Shown here in pieces: positions 43,400-52,427 of a stretch of DNA of 58,217 bases. The notes under the pieces were generated by a model that ran no database searches, had not been told where the DNA came from, and worked only from the letters and a program-made list of their open reading frames with translations. The stretch covers positions 1-58,217 of the forward strand of contig JACNJW010000023.1 in the NCBI GenBank assembly GCA_014382365.1, read 5' to 3'. Position 1 is the stretch's first letter. Each line of letters starts with the position of its first letter. Source of the DNA: SAR324 cluster bacterium (lineage in GTDB: Bacteria > SAR324 > NAC60-12). The translations under genes and the position numbers were made by a program.

Positions 43400-44344
43400 A
43401 TGCTGCACCAGACTGACAAATCAGTAACACCTTATGATCTAGCTGAATCCAGCCTTTCGACAGGACGCTTCCATCTGATGGATGTCGTCTTCCGAAGATG
43501 GGCTTCGCTTCTAAAGGAAACATTGTATGTGAGCATGGGCCGGATGATTGAGGTGACTACCACCAATGTTGAACAACTGCGTTTTGAAAATTTTATAGAT
43601 ACAGTTTCTGAACAACCAATCTATATCTTTGATACATTGAACCAGAGCAAGGGGTTGTTTCTGGTAGATAATACTTTTTTCTTTAAGTTTGTTCTCAACA
43701 CTTTGGCAGTGAAACAGCCGGAACAAACACCACTCGTTCAGTTAATGAAAGAATATCAGAATAATTTACTTGCTCTGGTACGGCCAATTATTGATGATTT
43801 TCATAAAAGTTGGTTCAAAATTGCTGAAGTGGAACTTAAATTAAATCGAGTTACAATTTACCCGCGCCGAGCGCAGGTGATGCTACCTTTTGAACATTGT
43901 TATGTTGGTCGAGTTCAACTAAAGGTAGACAATATCCAGTCAGAGATTAAGCTCTGCCTGCCTTTTTCCGGTCTGGATCCTCTGCTGAATCCTTTAGAAA
44001 AGAAACGGGTAATTGCACCGGAATCCATGGAGTATTACTTTCCGCAGCTAAAACAACATTTCGTAGATTTGTTGCAAAAAGCAGATTATCAGGTTGTTGC
44101 AGAACTAGGGAAAGCAGATTTAAGTGCAGTGAAAGGCAAGTTAGAGAAAGGGCAAGTACTACCTTTGCAAAACGAAGACGGACTTGTAACAATCCGAATA
44201 AACGGATCTCCTGCCCTACAGGGTTCTACAGGCGAATCTGACGGTAATTATTCGGTTCAGGTAATTCGTGGTATTGATGATAAAAAACCATCAGCAATTC
44301 AGCAGAAAAAAGAATTTAAAAAAGTTTCATGGCCGGCTCAATAA
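43400..44344 (+). CDS. FliM-like flagellar switch homologue
   Basis: 314 aa. The central part resembles FliM: HLMDVVFRRWASLLKETLYVSMGRMIEV is the RFARxxxxxLSxxLR-type helix, then VEQLRFENFIDTVSEQPIYIF matches the VEQxTYEEFIxSLPxPT strand. A second CheC-like half runs from 100 to 230. A SpoA-like C-terminal domain contains LVTIRINGS and VQVIRGID. The GGxG loop of true FliM is absent, as is an N-terminal CheY-binding EIDAL motif. Coupled (3 bp) with the FliN-like gene and convergent with gshA, overlapping it by 7 bp. Could be a C-ring or a sorting-platform-like component. Confidence 0.7.
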   Translation: MLHQTDKSVTPYDLAESSLSTGRFHLMDVVFRRWASLLKETLYVSMGRMIEVTTTNVEQLRFENFIDTVSEQPIYIFDTLNQSKGLFLVDNTFFFKFVLNTLAVKQPEQTPLVQLMKEYQNNLLALVRPIIDDFHKSWFKIAEVELKLNRVTIYPRRAQVMLPFEHCYVGRVQLKVDNIQSEIKLCLPFSGLDPLLNPLEKKRVIAPESMEYYFPQLKQHFVDLLQKADYQVVAELGKADLSAVKGKLEKGQVLPLQNEDGLVTIRINGSPALQGSTGESDGNYSVQVIRGIDDKKPSAIQQKKEFKKVSWPAQ

Positions 44345-45693
44345 TCATCTTTCTTTAAGACATCCGCCAGCCATTTTTCCGGGTTTTCTCCACACTTCTT
44401 AAATAATTCCAAAGTCTCATCTGCAGGTGTAAGACCTTCTTTTGTATATTGCTCAAAATAAGGCATCAGCCATTTTTCATCTTCAGAGCCAAGTGCCTCC
44501 AGTGCTATTTCAACCAGCCTCCTGCCTGTCTTTGCAAAGTTAGTTTGATTTACTTCTGCTTGTAAGGCCTTAATATTGACTGCTTTTTTGTACAATTGAT
44601 AATCTTCAAGAGGCAAATCCATCAGTATTGACTGCACTGAAGAAAAAGCTGTTTCATTATAAAGCAGAGTGCCTATCAACGCAGGAACTGCCGAAGTATA
44701 TCTTGGCGATATGCTGTCCAGAACCCGGACTTCCATAATGTTTTTAATTCTGATAACCGGAAAAAGCATTCCTAAATGTTCTTCCCAGTCTTCCATAGTT
44801 ATTTTTAAATCCGGATGTTTGTCATCCAACAGTTCCTGAAAATTATAATCAGTTGTCTGTACCACTTTGTCTTCTCGCATCAAATGATATGGAACCGCCT
44901 TTAATGCCCACTCAATGTAGTCATCCAGACAAAAATTCTCGACTAAAAACTGATCCTGAAGTCCGGAACGGGAATTATCTGTATTCTCCCAAATATGTGA
45001 CCTGTAAGACAAATAACCACTGGGACTTCCACCAACAAGGGGACTGTTTGCAAATAGGGCTGTCAAAAAAGGGGAAAGGCGATTCAGGATGACAAATTTT
45101 CTTTCCAAATCTTCGATGGAGGCATAATCTATACTAACCTGCACACCGGTTGAAGCCTTCATCATCCATTGTCCCAAAGTGCCTGTATTCAGCATGTGCG
45201 GGAACATTATCTGGTACCTTTTTTTTGGAAAAAATGGTAAATCCTCCATTGCATGGAGCGGCTGTACTCCCTGAAATAAAAGTCTGCCGTCAAAATCTGA
45301 AACAGCTTTATTAAGCAATTTTAAATATGATTTCAGAGATTTATCTGCTTCTGAAAGTGAGGACCTTGGTCTATCTGAAAGCTCAATCTGCCCTCCTGGT
45401 TCAATCGTAACTTTAGACCCTGCTGGACTTTTTAGTGCCAGCAACATCTCATTTTCATATACTTTCTCCAGAGGGTCTTCATCATCTTTTGTCAATTCCG
45501 CCAAATTGTCTAAGACGCTGAATACTCCTGTCTCACCCTCAATTGGCATGGGAGAGTAAGTTTGATTTGGATTAGCATCCTGTGGTACCAGCACAAAATT
45601 TTCATACTCCAAGCCAAACAACTGTTTGTCAGAGGCACCGTTTTCATTACGACAATAGTCGATAAAGAGAGATTTTAATTCGGATATATTCAT
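44338..45693 (-). CDS. gshA: Glutamate-cysteine ligase, plant/proteobacterial class
   Basis: 451 aa ATP-dependent ligase for the first step of glutathione synthesis. It has FGLEYENFVLV near 27-37 (Glu-rich ATP/metal site), TIEPGGQIELSDRP near 117-130, the catalytic ASTGVQVSIDY segment, and MEVRVLDSISPRY near 322-334, all typical of the class 3 (plant-type) enzyme. No gshB is adjacent. Downstream of an M50 protease gene by 12 bp on the same strand. The last codons overlap the convergent FliM-like gene. Confidence 0.9.
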   Translation of the reverse strand: MNISELKSLFIDYCRNENGASDKQLFGLEYENFVLVPQDANPNQTYSPMPIEGETGVFSVLDNLAELTKDDEDPLEKVYENEMLLALKSPAGSKVTIEPGGQIELSDRPRSSLSEADKSLKSYLKLLNKAVSDFDGRLLFQGVQPLHAMEDLPFFPKKRYQIMFPHMLNTGTLGQWMMKASTGVQVSIDYASIEDLERKFVILNRLSPFLTALFANSPLVGGSPSGYLSYRSHIWENTDNSRSGLQDQFLVENFCLDDYIEWALKAVPYHLMREDKVVQTTDYNFQELLDDKHPDLKITMEDWEEHLGMLFPVIRIKNIMEVRVLDSISPRYTSAVPALIGTLLYNETAFSSVQSILMDLPLEDYQLYKKAVNIKALQAEVNQTNFAKTGRRLVEIALEALGSEDEKWLMPYFEQYTKEGLTPADETLELFKKCGENPEKWLADVLKKDDY

Positions 45694-45705
45694 GTTTTTA
45701 TTTTG

Positions 45706-46338
45706 TCACAGAAGACTCACAATCATGTTTTTACTGATGTAAGTGATCCAGCGAAAAGCACTGAATCCGGGTAATACCATACTGAGCAACACCAGTCCAA
45801 TGAGGACTTGTGAACCAAAGCGGTAATTCCAATATTGAAACCGCTGTTTCATGTCTCTGGGTAAAAAATGAGGAAAAACAGAATTGCCGTCGAGTGGACC
45901 CAATGGAATTAGGTTGAAAAGACATAGGTTGAAATTAATAAATATAAATAAATACAGTACCTCCAACACTGGGATTCCTGCAAGTAAGGCCAAATTATTT
46001 TCAGCTAATATTCTGAACAATAAAGCTCCTCCAACTCCCAACAATAAATTCATTACCGGTCCAGCTGAAGCAACATAAAAGTCTGCATTACGGATCCGAT
46101 AATTCCTCGGATCAACAGGTACAGGACGGGCGTAACCAAACCCAACTACTAATAACATTAAACTACCAAAAAGGTCTAAATGGGCTAGCGGATTTAAAGT
46201 CATTCTTCCAGCTCTTTTTGCTGTATCATCACCACAGAGATGAGCCACATAAGCATGGCCAAACTCATGAAAAGTAAGAGCAAATATTAAACTGAAAATC
46301 AGAATGATAAGTACTTGTGGTGGAAGGCTAAAAAACAA
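45706..46338 (-). CDS. Site-2 protease-like M50 family membrane metalloprotease
   Basis: 210 aa polytopic membrane protein of the YwhC/YUP8H12-like M50 branch. The zinc site is HEFGH at 24-28 inside the first helix, and the third ligand is Asp150 in NLIPLGPLDGN. Between them is RAGRMTLNPLAHLDLFGS, typical of this clade. No PDZ or CBS domain. Substrate unknown. First gene of the short minus-strand unit with gshA, followed upstream by a 746 bp gap that holds the structured RNA. Confidence 0.92.
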   Translation of the reverse strand: MFFSLPPQVLIILIFSLIFALTFHEFGHAYVAHLCGDDTAKRAGRMTLNPLAHLDLFGSLMLLVVGFGYARPVPVDPRNYRIRNADFYVASAGPVMNLLLGVGGALLFRILAENNLALLAGIPVLEVLYLFIFINFNLCLFNLIPLGPLDGNSVFPHFLPRDMKQRFQYWNYRFGSQVLIGLVLLSMVLPGFSAFRWITYISKNMIVSLL

Positions 46339-46532
46339 TAGAGGTTTCTTTCAACATGAGTTTAGAATCTGGTGTAATTGTTCATTTGCTAATTATGTTA
46401 TCAGAAAGTTAGAATTACGCAAAATACAATATATACAGCAATGTTATTTTATCAATACAATTCAGGTCTCTTTTTTTGTTCAATGTTTTACTTTCTATTG
46501 TCGCAGAATGGTGAAATTTCATACAAAAACGC

Positions 46533-46561
46533 TTTACATTTTCTTTGATTACACGTATTAT
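46533..46561 (+). promoter_or_regulatory. Sigma-70-type promoter of the structured RNA
   Basis: TTTACA (46533-46538) and TATTAT (46556-46561) with a 17 bp spacer: a near-consensus sigma-70 promoter in an otherwise featureless AT-rich stretch (46339-46560, nothing else seen). Predicted start near 46568, about 55 nt before the first helix of the RNA. Confidence 0.55.
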
Positions 46562-46567
46562 AAACAT

Positions 46568-46880
46568 ATTCTAATATTTAGATGTTCGCTAAAAATTATG
46601 TAGTCACACAAAACAGACTGGCGAACCACAAAACACCCCCGCAAAAGCCTGGAGGTGCATCAGGGAAATCTTGGTTTTCAACTCCTCCCTTAAAAAAGTT
46701 GAAAAATTTCATGTACCAGGAAAATCGATGCAGACAAAGGTCGGAAGATGTCTGATCACTTTTGTGGCGAACGGGGGTGGAACTGGTTTTTCAAAAAAGT
46801 CTGCCCGAAAATCCCCATATATCAATATTCTCTATCTTTTCGGTCTAAAGCCTAGTAGGCTTGATTGATCTTTATTTTGT
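46568..46880 (+). ncRNA. Unidentified structured non-coding RNA
   Basis: The core folds as a Y. Stem 1: AACCA 46624-46628 with TGGTT 46784-46788; CACCCCCG 46634-46641 with CGGGGGTG 46772-46779; CAAAAG 46642-46647 with CTTTTG 46759-46764. Arm A: GGTGCAT 46654-46660 with ATGTACC 46711-46717; GAAAT 46665-46669 with ATTTC 46706-46710; TTTTCAACT 46675-46683 with AGTTGAAAA 46697-46705. Arm B: CAGACA 46731-46736 with TGTCTG 46749-46754. TGCATC 46656-46661 can also pair with GATGCA 46727-46732, giving an alternative fold. It has a promoter and a terminator-like hairpin. It lacks the conserved elements I know for RNase P, tmRNA, SRP RNA or common riboswitches. 6S-like is possible but unproven. Ends are inferred. 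Confidence 0.55.
46848..46875 (+). terminator. Terminator-like hairpin of the structured RNA
   Basis: AAGCCT / AGGCTT, 6 bp with a 3-nt loop (46848-46862), followed by a T-rich stretch (CTTTATTTTG). A modest Rho-independent terminator at the 3' side of the structured region. Confidence 0.5.
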
Positions 46881-47084
46881 TTTCAGCTTTTAAAAAATTG
46901 ATGAACTACTGAAAGCAGACTCCTGCACTTGTTTGTTTGTCTGTCCTGTAACAAAAAATTGAATCCACTCACTGTTTTGTGATCAAGCAATACTGTTCAT
47001 TTCAAACTGACATACTCTGGTTGATGCAGGAGAGACAATTCTTTAAATATTTTTTTATTTTTATTAATCAAATCCTATAACGCA

Positions 47085-47687
47085 ATGTATTGTTGTTTTT
47101 TTGATGTTGATGGTGTTTTACTGGACTTTGAAGGAGGCTTCATTAAGGCAGTCAAAAATTATTACCAGTTAGACATTCCCGATGATTTTCAAACTGATAG
47201 TTTTTGGTTTTCTGATTTACTGACAAAGGAACAGGTTCTAGAAGGTTGGGACCAGTTTCTCCACAGTCCTGAATTTGAACAATTGGAACCAATGGTGGAT
47301 CCGGAAGACTTCAACACCAAATTTGGGGCATATCCTGTGCATTTTATCACCAATATTCCACCTGATTGTCTGGAGAGCAGAGAAAGAAATTTAAGAAATG
47401 CAGGATTTAAATTTGACTCTGCACACTGTGCAGGTTTTGTAAATTATGATGGCCACCCTGCACAGACTAAAGCAGATGTGATTCATAATTTGCAGCAGGA
47501 AGAGAAGACAATTATGTTTGTAGATGATCATCCTGAAAATTGTCTCAATGTCAGAGAAACTTTTCCGGAAGCAGAAATATGGTTGATGTCACGGCCATTT
47601 AATAATGATTTTAAGCACCCGGAAATTCGCCGTGCCAGAGACTGGAATGATGTACTGCAGAATTCCAGCAGGACTGCATCCAGCTAA
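47085..47687 (+). CDS. HAD-superfamily hydrolase
   Basis: 200 aa phosphatase-like protein. Motif I is FFDVDGVLLDF with nucleophile Asp7 and acid Asp9; motif II is likely the HFITNIP segment; motif III/IV is MFVDDHPENC near residues 145-154. Cap helices between residues 15 and 85 are short. It resembles 5'(3')-deoxyribonucleotidase-type or uncharacterised HADs; the substrate is not readable. It stands alone after the structured RNA. Confidence 0.88.
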   Translation: MYCCFFDVDGVLLDFEGGFIKAVKNYYQLDIPDDFQTDSFWFSDLLTKEQVLEGWDQFLHSPEFEQLEPMVDPEDFNTKFGAYPVHFITNIPPDCLESRERNLRNAGFKFDSAHCAGFVNYDGHPAQTKADVIHNLQQEEKTIMFVDDHPENCLNVRETFPEAEIWLMSRPFNNDFKHPEIRRARDWNDVLQNSSRTASS

Positions 47688-47769
47688 TCTAACTCATCCG
47701 GACCATCTCAATCTGCTCGAACCAAAACGAACTCTGCGGTTCCTGTTTTAAGATGAAGCTGATGATTCC

Positions 47770-48711
47770 ATGTTTAATATAATTTTCCTCCGAAACAGAC
47801 TCGTGCAGACCGCCATGGTTTTGCTCCTGCTTGCTCCAAATATCTCTGCTCAGGAAGAAACTGCTGCCGTACAAACTGGTGCCGGAAGCGCTGTCTGGCG
47901 TATTGCTTTTTGGGAGATACTGCATCAGACATTCAGCAGTGATAACTCACACCCCTTTTATCAAATGACAGGAAGCAACCGTTTCAGTGGCGGAAAAGGG
48001 TTTTTTGGACCGACTACGCTTGATCCTGGCAAAGACAGTTTAATTCCTAATATAAACTATAAAAACAAAGATGGACATGGAGGTGAAGACGGTTTTTTAA
48101 CCAAACTGTTTAGTAATATTCCTTTACTGAAAGGACTTCCGACTTTTTCGTTGGAATACATTCTTCCCACAGATTATACAGTCGGTATTGGTTTATCATT
48201 CGCCTACACTAATATTTGGATGGATGACTTAACAGTCAGGGCTGCCACTTCAGGCGCAGACCCAGATTATGCAACTCCGCTCTTACGAATGGCTTCTCAT
48301 TTTTATATGTTTTCCGCAGCGATTCACCCCTTTGGAGTACCAAAGTCTGATGATCTCGATATATTCTTTGGTCTCGGTCTGTCCAGAGTTGAAAGTACGG
48401 TAAAACATGGTATCAGGACCAATCCGACAATTCCTGAATATGCATCTACAACACAGACAAAACTAAGTGGCTCCAGTGGAATGTTGCCATTTCGAAGGCT
48501 GGGAATTGCTTCAGGTGGAGATAGTTTTGGTTTTATGATGGAATTTATCTTTCCTGCAAATAATGAGTTCATTGATAATCCATTTTCTACAAATAAGATC
48601 ATCGACTCAACGGTCTATGATTCTACTTATAATGACCGTGGGGGTGAATTACCGGCCAAAGTAGGACTGCCGGGCGGAATCACTCGTTTTTCATGGACAT
48701 ACTCTTTTTAG
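47770..48711 (+). CDS. Putative outer-membrane protein of unknown function
   Basis: 313 aa. A signal peptide (basic LRNR, hydrophobic core, cut after ISA near residue 27) precedes a mature region with Gly/aromatic alternating strands such as TVGIGLSFAYTNIWM and HFYMFSAAIHPFG. The protein ends in SWTYSF, a terminal Phe as in BamA-inserted barrels. Family not recognised. It is convergent with folC and overlaps it by 4 bp. No binding motif visible. Confidence 0.7.
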   Translation: MFNIIFLRNRLVQTAMVLLLLAPNISAQEETAAVQTGAGSAVWRIAFWEILHQTFSSDNSHPFYQMTGSNRFSGGKGFFGPTTLDPGKDSLIPNINYKNKDGHGGEDGFLTKLFSNIPLLKGLPTFSLEYILPTDYTVGIGLSFAYTNIWMDDLTVRAATSGADPDYATPLLRMASHFYMFSAAIHPFGVPKSDDLDIFFGLGLSRVESTVKHGIRTNPTIPEYASTTQTKLSGSSGMLPFRRLGIASGGDSFGFMMEFIFPANNEFIDNPFSTNKIIDSTVYDSTYNDRGGELPAKVGLPGGITRFSWTYSF

Positions 48712-50024
48712 GAAGAATGCTGATTCTCCAGGATCTGCAAAACCTCTCCTACCAAATAGAAAGATCCTGCTACTACAACAGCCGTGTCTGAAAATACCAA
48801 AGACTTTTCCAGTGCCTCCTCTGCAGATGCAACAATCAAAAAATCAAATGTTTGCCCAAGTCCTTCTGACTCCCAAATAAAATTTCTCAAAGAGTCTGGA
48901 GTTGCAGACCTCGCTGAATTTGTTGGTGTCAAGATCAATCTCTTTGCGAGATTACACAGTTCTATCAACGGAGCCTTCAGGTCATCATTCAATTTGTCAG
49001 AGGCCATACCAAGAATCAAAGTACAGGCTTCAAGTTTATTGTTTGCAATAAACTCCACCAGTGCCGACAGCGCCTCGGAATTATGGCCGCCGTCAAATAG
49101 CATTGTTTTAAAATGCAGTGCATGTTTTGACCAGCCTACATTGTGACGCAAATCAAGACGTCCGGCTAATTTTACTTTTTGGGCTGCTTCAGACCAGCGA
49201 ATTTTCTGATTGTTGTCTACACTGAACAAGATTTGCATTGCGGATAAACTTGTTTGAAAACAAGACCACCACGGTAGCGAAAAAGATTCCTTTGTAACAT
49301 CTATGTTAAAAAATTGCGTATCAAAATAGTCTTCTACAAAATAGGCAGGAATATTTTCTCTACTGAACTTATTTTGCAGCCAGAGTTTTAATTCTGCTAA
49401 CTGCGGTGCTATGATTACAGGAACATCAGTACGGGTTATTCCAGTTTTTTCTGCTGCAACATCAATTAATTTATTACCGAGAACCTGCTGATGATCAAGA
49501 CCGATTCTGGTCAAGATACAAAGTTCCTTTTCTGTCACGTTTGTCGAATCTGCCCGGCCTCCCAGACCGGTCTCCAAAACGACCCACTCCATCTCCTCTT
49601 GCCTGAAAACCTGAAAAGCAATTGCCGTTAACAGATCAAAATAAGAAAGGTACGGTTTACCTTGATAGCTGCGTGCAATGCTCAGGACATGAGCAGCACT
49701 TTGGGCAAAGGCATTTTGTGATACCCATTGACCATTCAAAGTAATCCTCTCTCTAATATCAGTTAAATGTGGAGATGTATAACAACCAGAGTTATAGCCT
49801 TGAAGTCTGAGCAGGCTGCTGATCATTGTTGCAGTTAGACCCTTGCCGTTGGTTCCGGCAATGTGGATGATCTTATAATGTTTTTCCGGATGATTTAAAT
49901 CTTCCAGTAAATGCTGGATACCTAATAATTTGCTGATATCTCGCGGTTGGGCGCTGGTTTCGTAGCTTCCCCAACATTCCAACTCTGAAAGCACTTCCGA
50001 ATAGCTATTGTGAGTTGGAGACAT
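48708..50024 (-). CDS. folC: Folylpolyglutamate synthase / dihydrofolate synthase
   Basis: 438 aa Mur-ligase-family enzyme that joins glutamate to dihydropteroate or folates. The P-loop GTNGKG is at 57-62. SPHLTDIRERI follows (the family's omega-loop region), then WVVLETGLGGRADSTNV, TRIGLDHQQVLG, and FDGGHNSEAL in the C-terminal domain. Length is normal. The upstream gap to hflC is about 135 bp. accD is not next to it here. Confidence 0.95.
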   Translation of the reverse strand: MSPTHNSYSEVLSELECWGSYETSAQPRDISKLLGIQHLLEDLNHPEKHYKIIHIAGTNGKGLTATMISSLLRLQGYNSGCYTSPHLTDIRERITLNGQWVSQNAFAQSAAHVLSIARSYQGKPYLSYFDLLTAIAFQVFRQEEMEWVVLETGLGGRADSTNVTEKELCILTRIGLDHQQVLGNKLIDVAAEKTGITRTDVPVIIAPQLAELKLWLQNKFSRENIPAYFVEDYFDTQFFNIDVTKESFSLPWWSCFQTSLSAMQILFSVDNNQKIRWSEAAQKVKLAGRLDLRHNVGWSKHALHFKTMLFDGGHNSEALSALVEFIANNKLEACTLILGMASDKLNDDLKAPLIELCNLAKRLILTPTNSARSATPDSLRNFIWESEGLGQTFDFLIVASAEEALEKSLVFSDTAVVVAGSFYLVGEVLQILENQHSS

Positions 50025-50159
50025 CTTGAAAATTTGTGAAGGAAATCAGCGAAGTCTGTACTAAACTTCAACGGAGGAAGGCTGTTACAATGCTTTAATT
50101 GCACTGTAACAGAAAATGTTCTTTAACTTATATTGCAGCTTTTACTTTGCAGACTAAAC

Positions 50160-51011
50160 TTATTTCAGATATCTAAAAAATTTACTGTCTGCATCCATTA
50201 ACAGGGTCGTGCCTTCCTGTAGACTGTTTCGGTAAACATCATGGGAACGCAAAAATTTGAAGAAATCTGCATCTTTTTCGTAGGCATCAGCATATATCTT
50301 GGTTGCAGTTGCATCAGCTTGTCCACGTGTTTCTTCGTTAATCCTTTTGGCTTCAGCAATAATTTCAACCCGCTCTCTATCTGCATCAGAAACAATCTTC
50401 AAAGATTCTTCCTCACCCTGAGATCTATATAGTTTTGCCTGTCTGCGCCGTTCTGCATTCATTCGTCCAAAGACTGCTTTACTATTTTGCTGTGGTAGAT
50501 CTGCACGTTTGATCCGCACATCCAAAATTTCAATTCCAAAATTGTTTGCATTTTTTCGAGATCGTAAAGTTATTGCTTCACGAATTTCTTTACGGTTACC
50601 AGAGACAATTTCCACCAGTGTGTGCTGCCCCAGGACCTCTCGAGTTTGAGAATAGATAATATCATCCAACCGTGCATGTGCTCCGGCAGTTGTACGAACG
50701 GTTTCATAAAATTTCAATGGATCCGTAACACGCCATTTTGAGTATGTGTCAACCTTCATTTCTTTTTTGTCTTTAGTGAAGACTGCACCCGGATCTGCAT
50801 CATAATCCTGGAGACGGTTTTCCATGTAAATGATCCGACTGACAAATGGTATCTTGAAATTGAGACCCGGCTCCATAACAATATCAACTGGGTCACCTAA
50901 CAATATCTCAATCGCATATTGTGTTTTATCAACAATATAGGTGCTCAAATAAATGGTTCCTACTGCAAGCAGGAGCAGAATACCTCCAAAATTTGACAGC
51001 TTAGCTAACAT
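50160..51011 (-). CDS. hflC: HflC-like SPFH/band 7 membrane protein
   Basis: 283 aa from the ATG at 51011, which has AAGGT about 8 bp upstream and puts the transmembrane helix (about 5-24) at the N-terminus; the frame opens further up at 51125 without a good reading. The SPFH domain follows: QYAIEILLGDP, GLNFKIPFVSRI, DTYSKWRVTDPLKFYETV. The C-terminal coiled coil has ERRRQAKLYRSQGEEE and EAKRINEETRGQADA, diagnostic of HflC. HflC works with HflK to modulate FtsH; no hflK is present on either side, so the partner is missing here. Confidence 0.9.
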   Translation of the reverse strand: MLAKLSNFGGILLLLAVGTIYLSTYIVDKTQYAIEILLGDPVDIVMEPGLNFKIPFVSRIIYMENRLQDYDADPGAVFTKDKKEMKVDTYSKWRVTDPLKFYETVRTTAGAHARLDDIIYSQTREVLGQHTLVEIVSGNRKEIREAITLRSRKNANNFGIEILDVRIKRADLPQQNSKAVFGRMNAERRRQAKLYRSQGEEESLKIVSDADRERVEIIAEAKRINEETRGQADATATKIYADAYEKDADFFKFLRSHDVYRNSLQEGTTLLMDADSKFFRYLK

Positions 51012-51170
51012 ATAATATACCTTGAGAATAAATGAAATAGTTTGAGCCGATCTACAAATCCTGCAAAGCGCAGGAATCAACTTTTTAATATTGATAATTG
51101 TCGATAATGTTGCGACTGTTGTCAAGTTGAAATCACTAACTGAGCCTCAGGCTTAACAAAAAATCAATCA

Positions 51171-51434
51171 ATGATGTTCAAGCACCGATCTCCAAGTCAG
51201 CAGGAAAAAATACTGACTCTTGCCCTGCGTCAAATAGAAATTATGTTAAAAAACATGCAGAGTGACGGCAAGGATTTAAGCCGCTTAAAACTCAAGAAAT
51301 TTCAGAAAACACATCATATTGACTGTAGCTGCAAATTATGCAAAACGGCCAAAACAAAAAACGACCCCCGTTTACGTGGATTACTTGAAGATGGTTTCAA
51401 GGTCTATCTCCCGGGCAGCAGCAAGGATTCCTGA
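51171..51434 (+). CDS. Small Lys/Cys-containing protein of unknown function
   Basis: 87 aa, unrecognised. The N-terminal 45 residues look helical and charged (LTLALRQIEIMLKNMQ). A HIDCSCKLCKTAK motif with three closely spaced cysteines follows (residues about 50-56) and could bind metal. It starts 160 bp after the divergent hflC start and ends 2 bp before prmA, so it is probably cotranscribed with prmA. Confidence 0.6.
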   Translation: MMFKHRSPSQQEKILTLALRQIEIMLKNMQSDGKDLSRLKLKKFQKTHHIDCSCKLCKTAKTKNDPRLRGLLEDGFKVYLPGSSKDS

Positions 51435-51436
51435 AA

Positions 51437-52327
51437 ATGCAAAATACCCTACCTTCTGATGCCTCGTATTTTTGCTTTTGTTGTTCAGTACCAGTAGAAT
51501 TGCTGGAACTTTGGAGCTGGTTTTGTTTTGAAAAAGAAGCACTTGGAGTTGAAACTTTGCAGGAATCTTCAAAGGTCTCTCTACTTAAAATTTCCTTTAC
51601 AAAAAAACCTGATGGTGGTGCAAAAAATATTGTTGAGTCCTTTCAAAGTGAATTGCTTACAGCAGGTGAAATAATAATACAGGAAGAAGGTTTCAGTCCA
51701 ATTGAAAACTGGCAAGCAAATTGGCGGGAACACTTTAGACCAGTCACGGTTGGTAAAACTCTGATCATACTGCCTCCATGGGAAACTAACTCGGAACTGT
51801 CCGGAAGATCTCCGGTGTGGATTGATCCCGGACAAGGTTTTGGAACCGGACATCATCTTTCAACAGCCCTTGCACTGGAAATGTTGGAACAACATCTTTT
51901 GGCTGTTGAAACTGTTCCTGAAAAAATGTTTGATCTCGGTACAGGTTCCGGAATTCTGGCTATTGCCGGCTGCCGTCTTGGAGTTCCGCAAGTAAGTGCA
52001 ATAGACCTGGAATCAAATGCCATTGCAGAAGTAGAGCGAAACACTGAACTTAACGGTTTGTCAGGAAGAATCAAGGCACAAGTTGGGCAACCGTCTCTGT
52101 TGAAGCAGCATGTTTCACTTGTAATTTGTAATATGCTCTTAAGTGAATTGCTTGAAATTAGACTTGATCTTGCACGCTTGAGCAGCCCTGGTGGGACCTT
52201 GATTTGCAGTGGTTTGCTGGGGAAACAAGCAACTGTAATCCGGAGTTCTCTCGAAGAACTTGGCTTTGATTATTGTTCTTCAATAGAGCGTGAAAACTGG
52301 TGGGCAATACAGTTTCAACAGCAGTAG
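51437..52327 (+). CDS. prmA: Ribosomal protein L11 methyltransferase
   Basis: 296 aa SAM-dependent methyltransferase that trimethylates L11. The N-terminal domain is loosely conserved (ENWQANWREHFRPVTVG is the recognisable part). The catalytic domain has DPGQGFGTGHH at 130-140 in place of DPGxAFGTGTH, then FDLGTGSGILAIAG at 165-178 (SAM motif I), AIDLESNAI, and VICNMLLSEL as the NANI-type motif. The two His in the GTGHH variant are unusual. Could act on a different protein substrate. Confidence 0.88.
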   Translation: MQNTLPSDASYFCFCCSVPVELLELWSWFCFEKEALGVETLQESSKVSLLKISFTKKPDGGAKNIVESFQSELLTAGEIIIQEEGFSPIENWQANWREHFRPVTVGKTLIILPPWETNSELSGRSPVWIDPGQGFGTGHHLSTALALEMLEQHLLAVETVPEKMFDLGTGSGILAIAGCRLGVPQVSAIDLESNAIAEVERNTELNGLSGRIKAQVGQPSLLKQHVSLVICNMLLSELLEIRLDLARLSSPGGTLICSGLLGKQATVIRSSLEELGFDYCSSIERENWWAIQFQQQ

Positions 52328-52427
52328 ATTCAACAATAGTTGATTGACTCTTTGCCAGCAAACAACATAGAATAGGTCAGTCTTCAAAGGCCTCATTCAT
52401 ATTGTTTAATCCAGCACCGACTAACTA

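Noticed and set aside
46304..46603. 99-codon plus-strand open frame upstream of the structured RNA
   Set aside because: Product is AT-driven (Phe/Tyr/Ile/Asn/Lys-rich) with no motif and it overlaps the start of the M50 protease gene and the RNA promoter.
46671..46868. 65-codon plus-strand open frame inside the 46.7 kb gap
   Set aside because: It lies across the paired helices of the structured RNA, has no ribosome binding site and no recognisable domain; the pairing pattern explains the sequence better.
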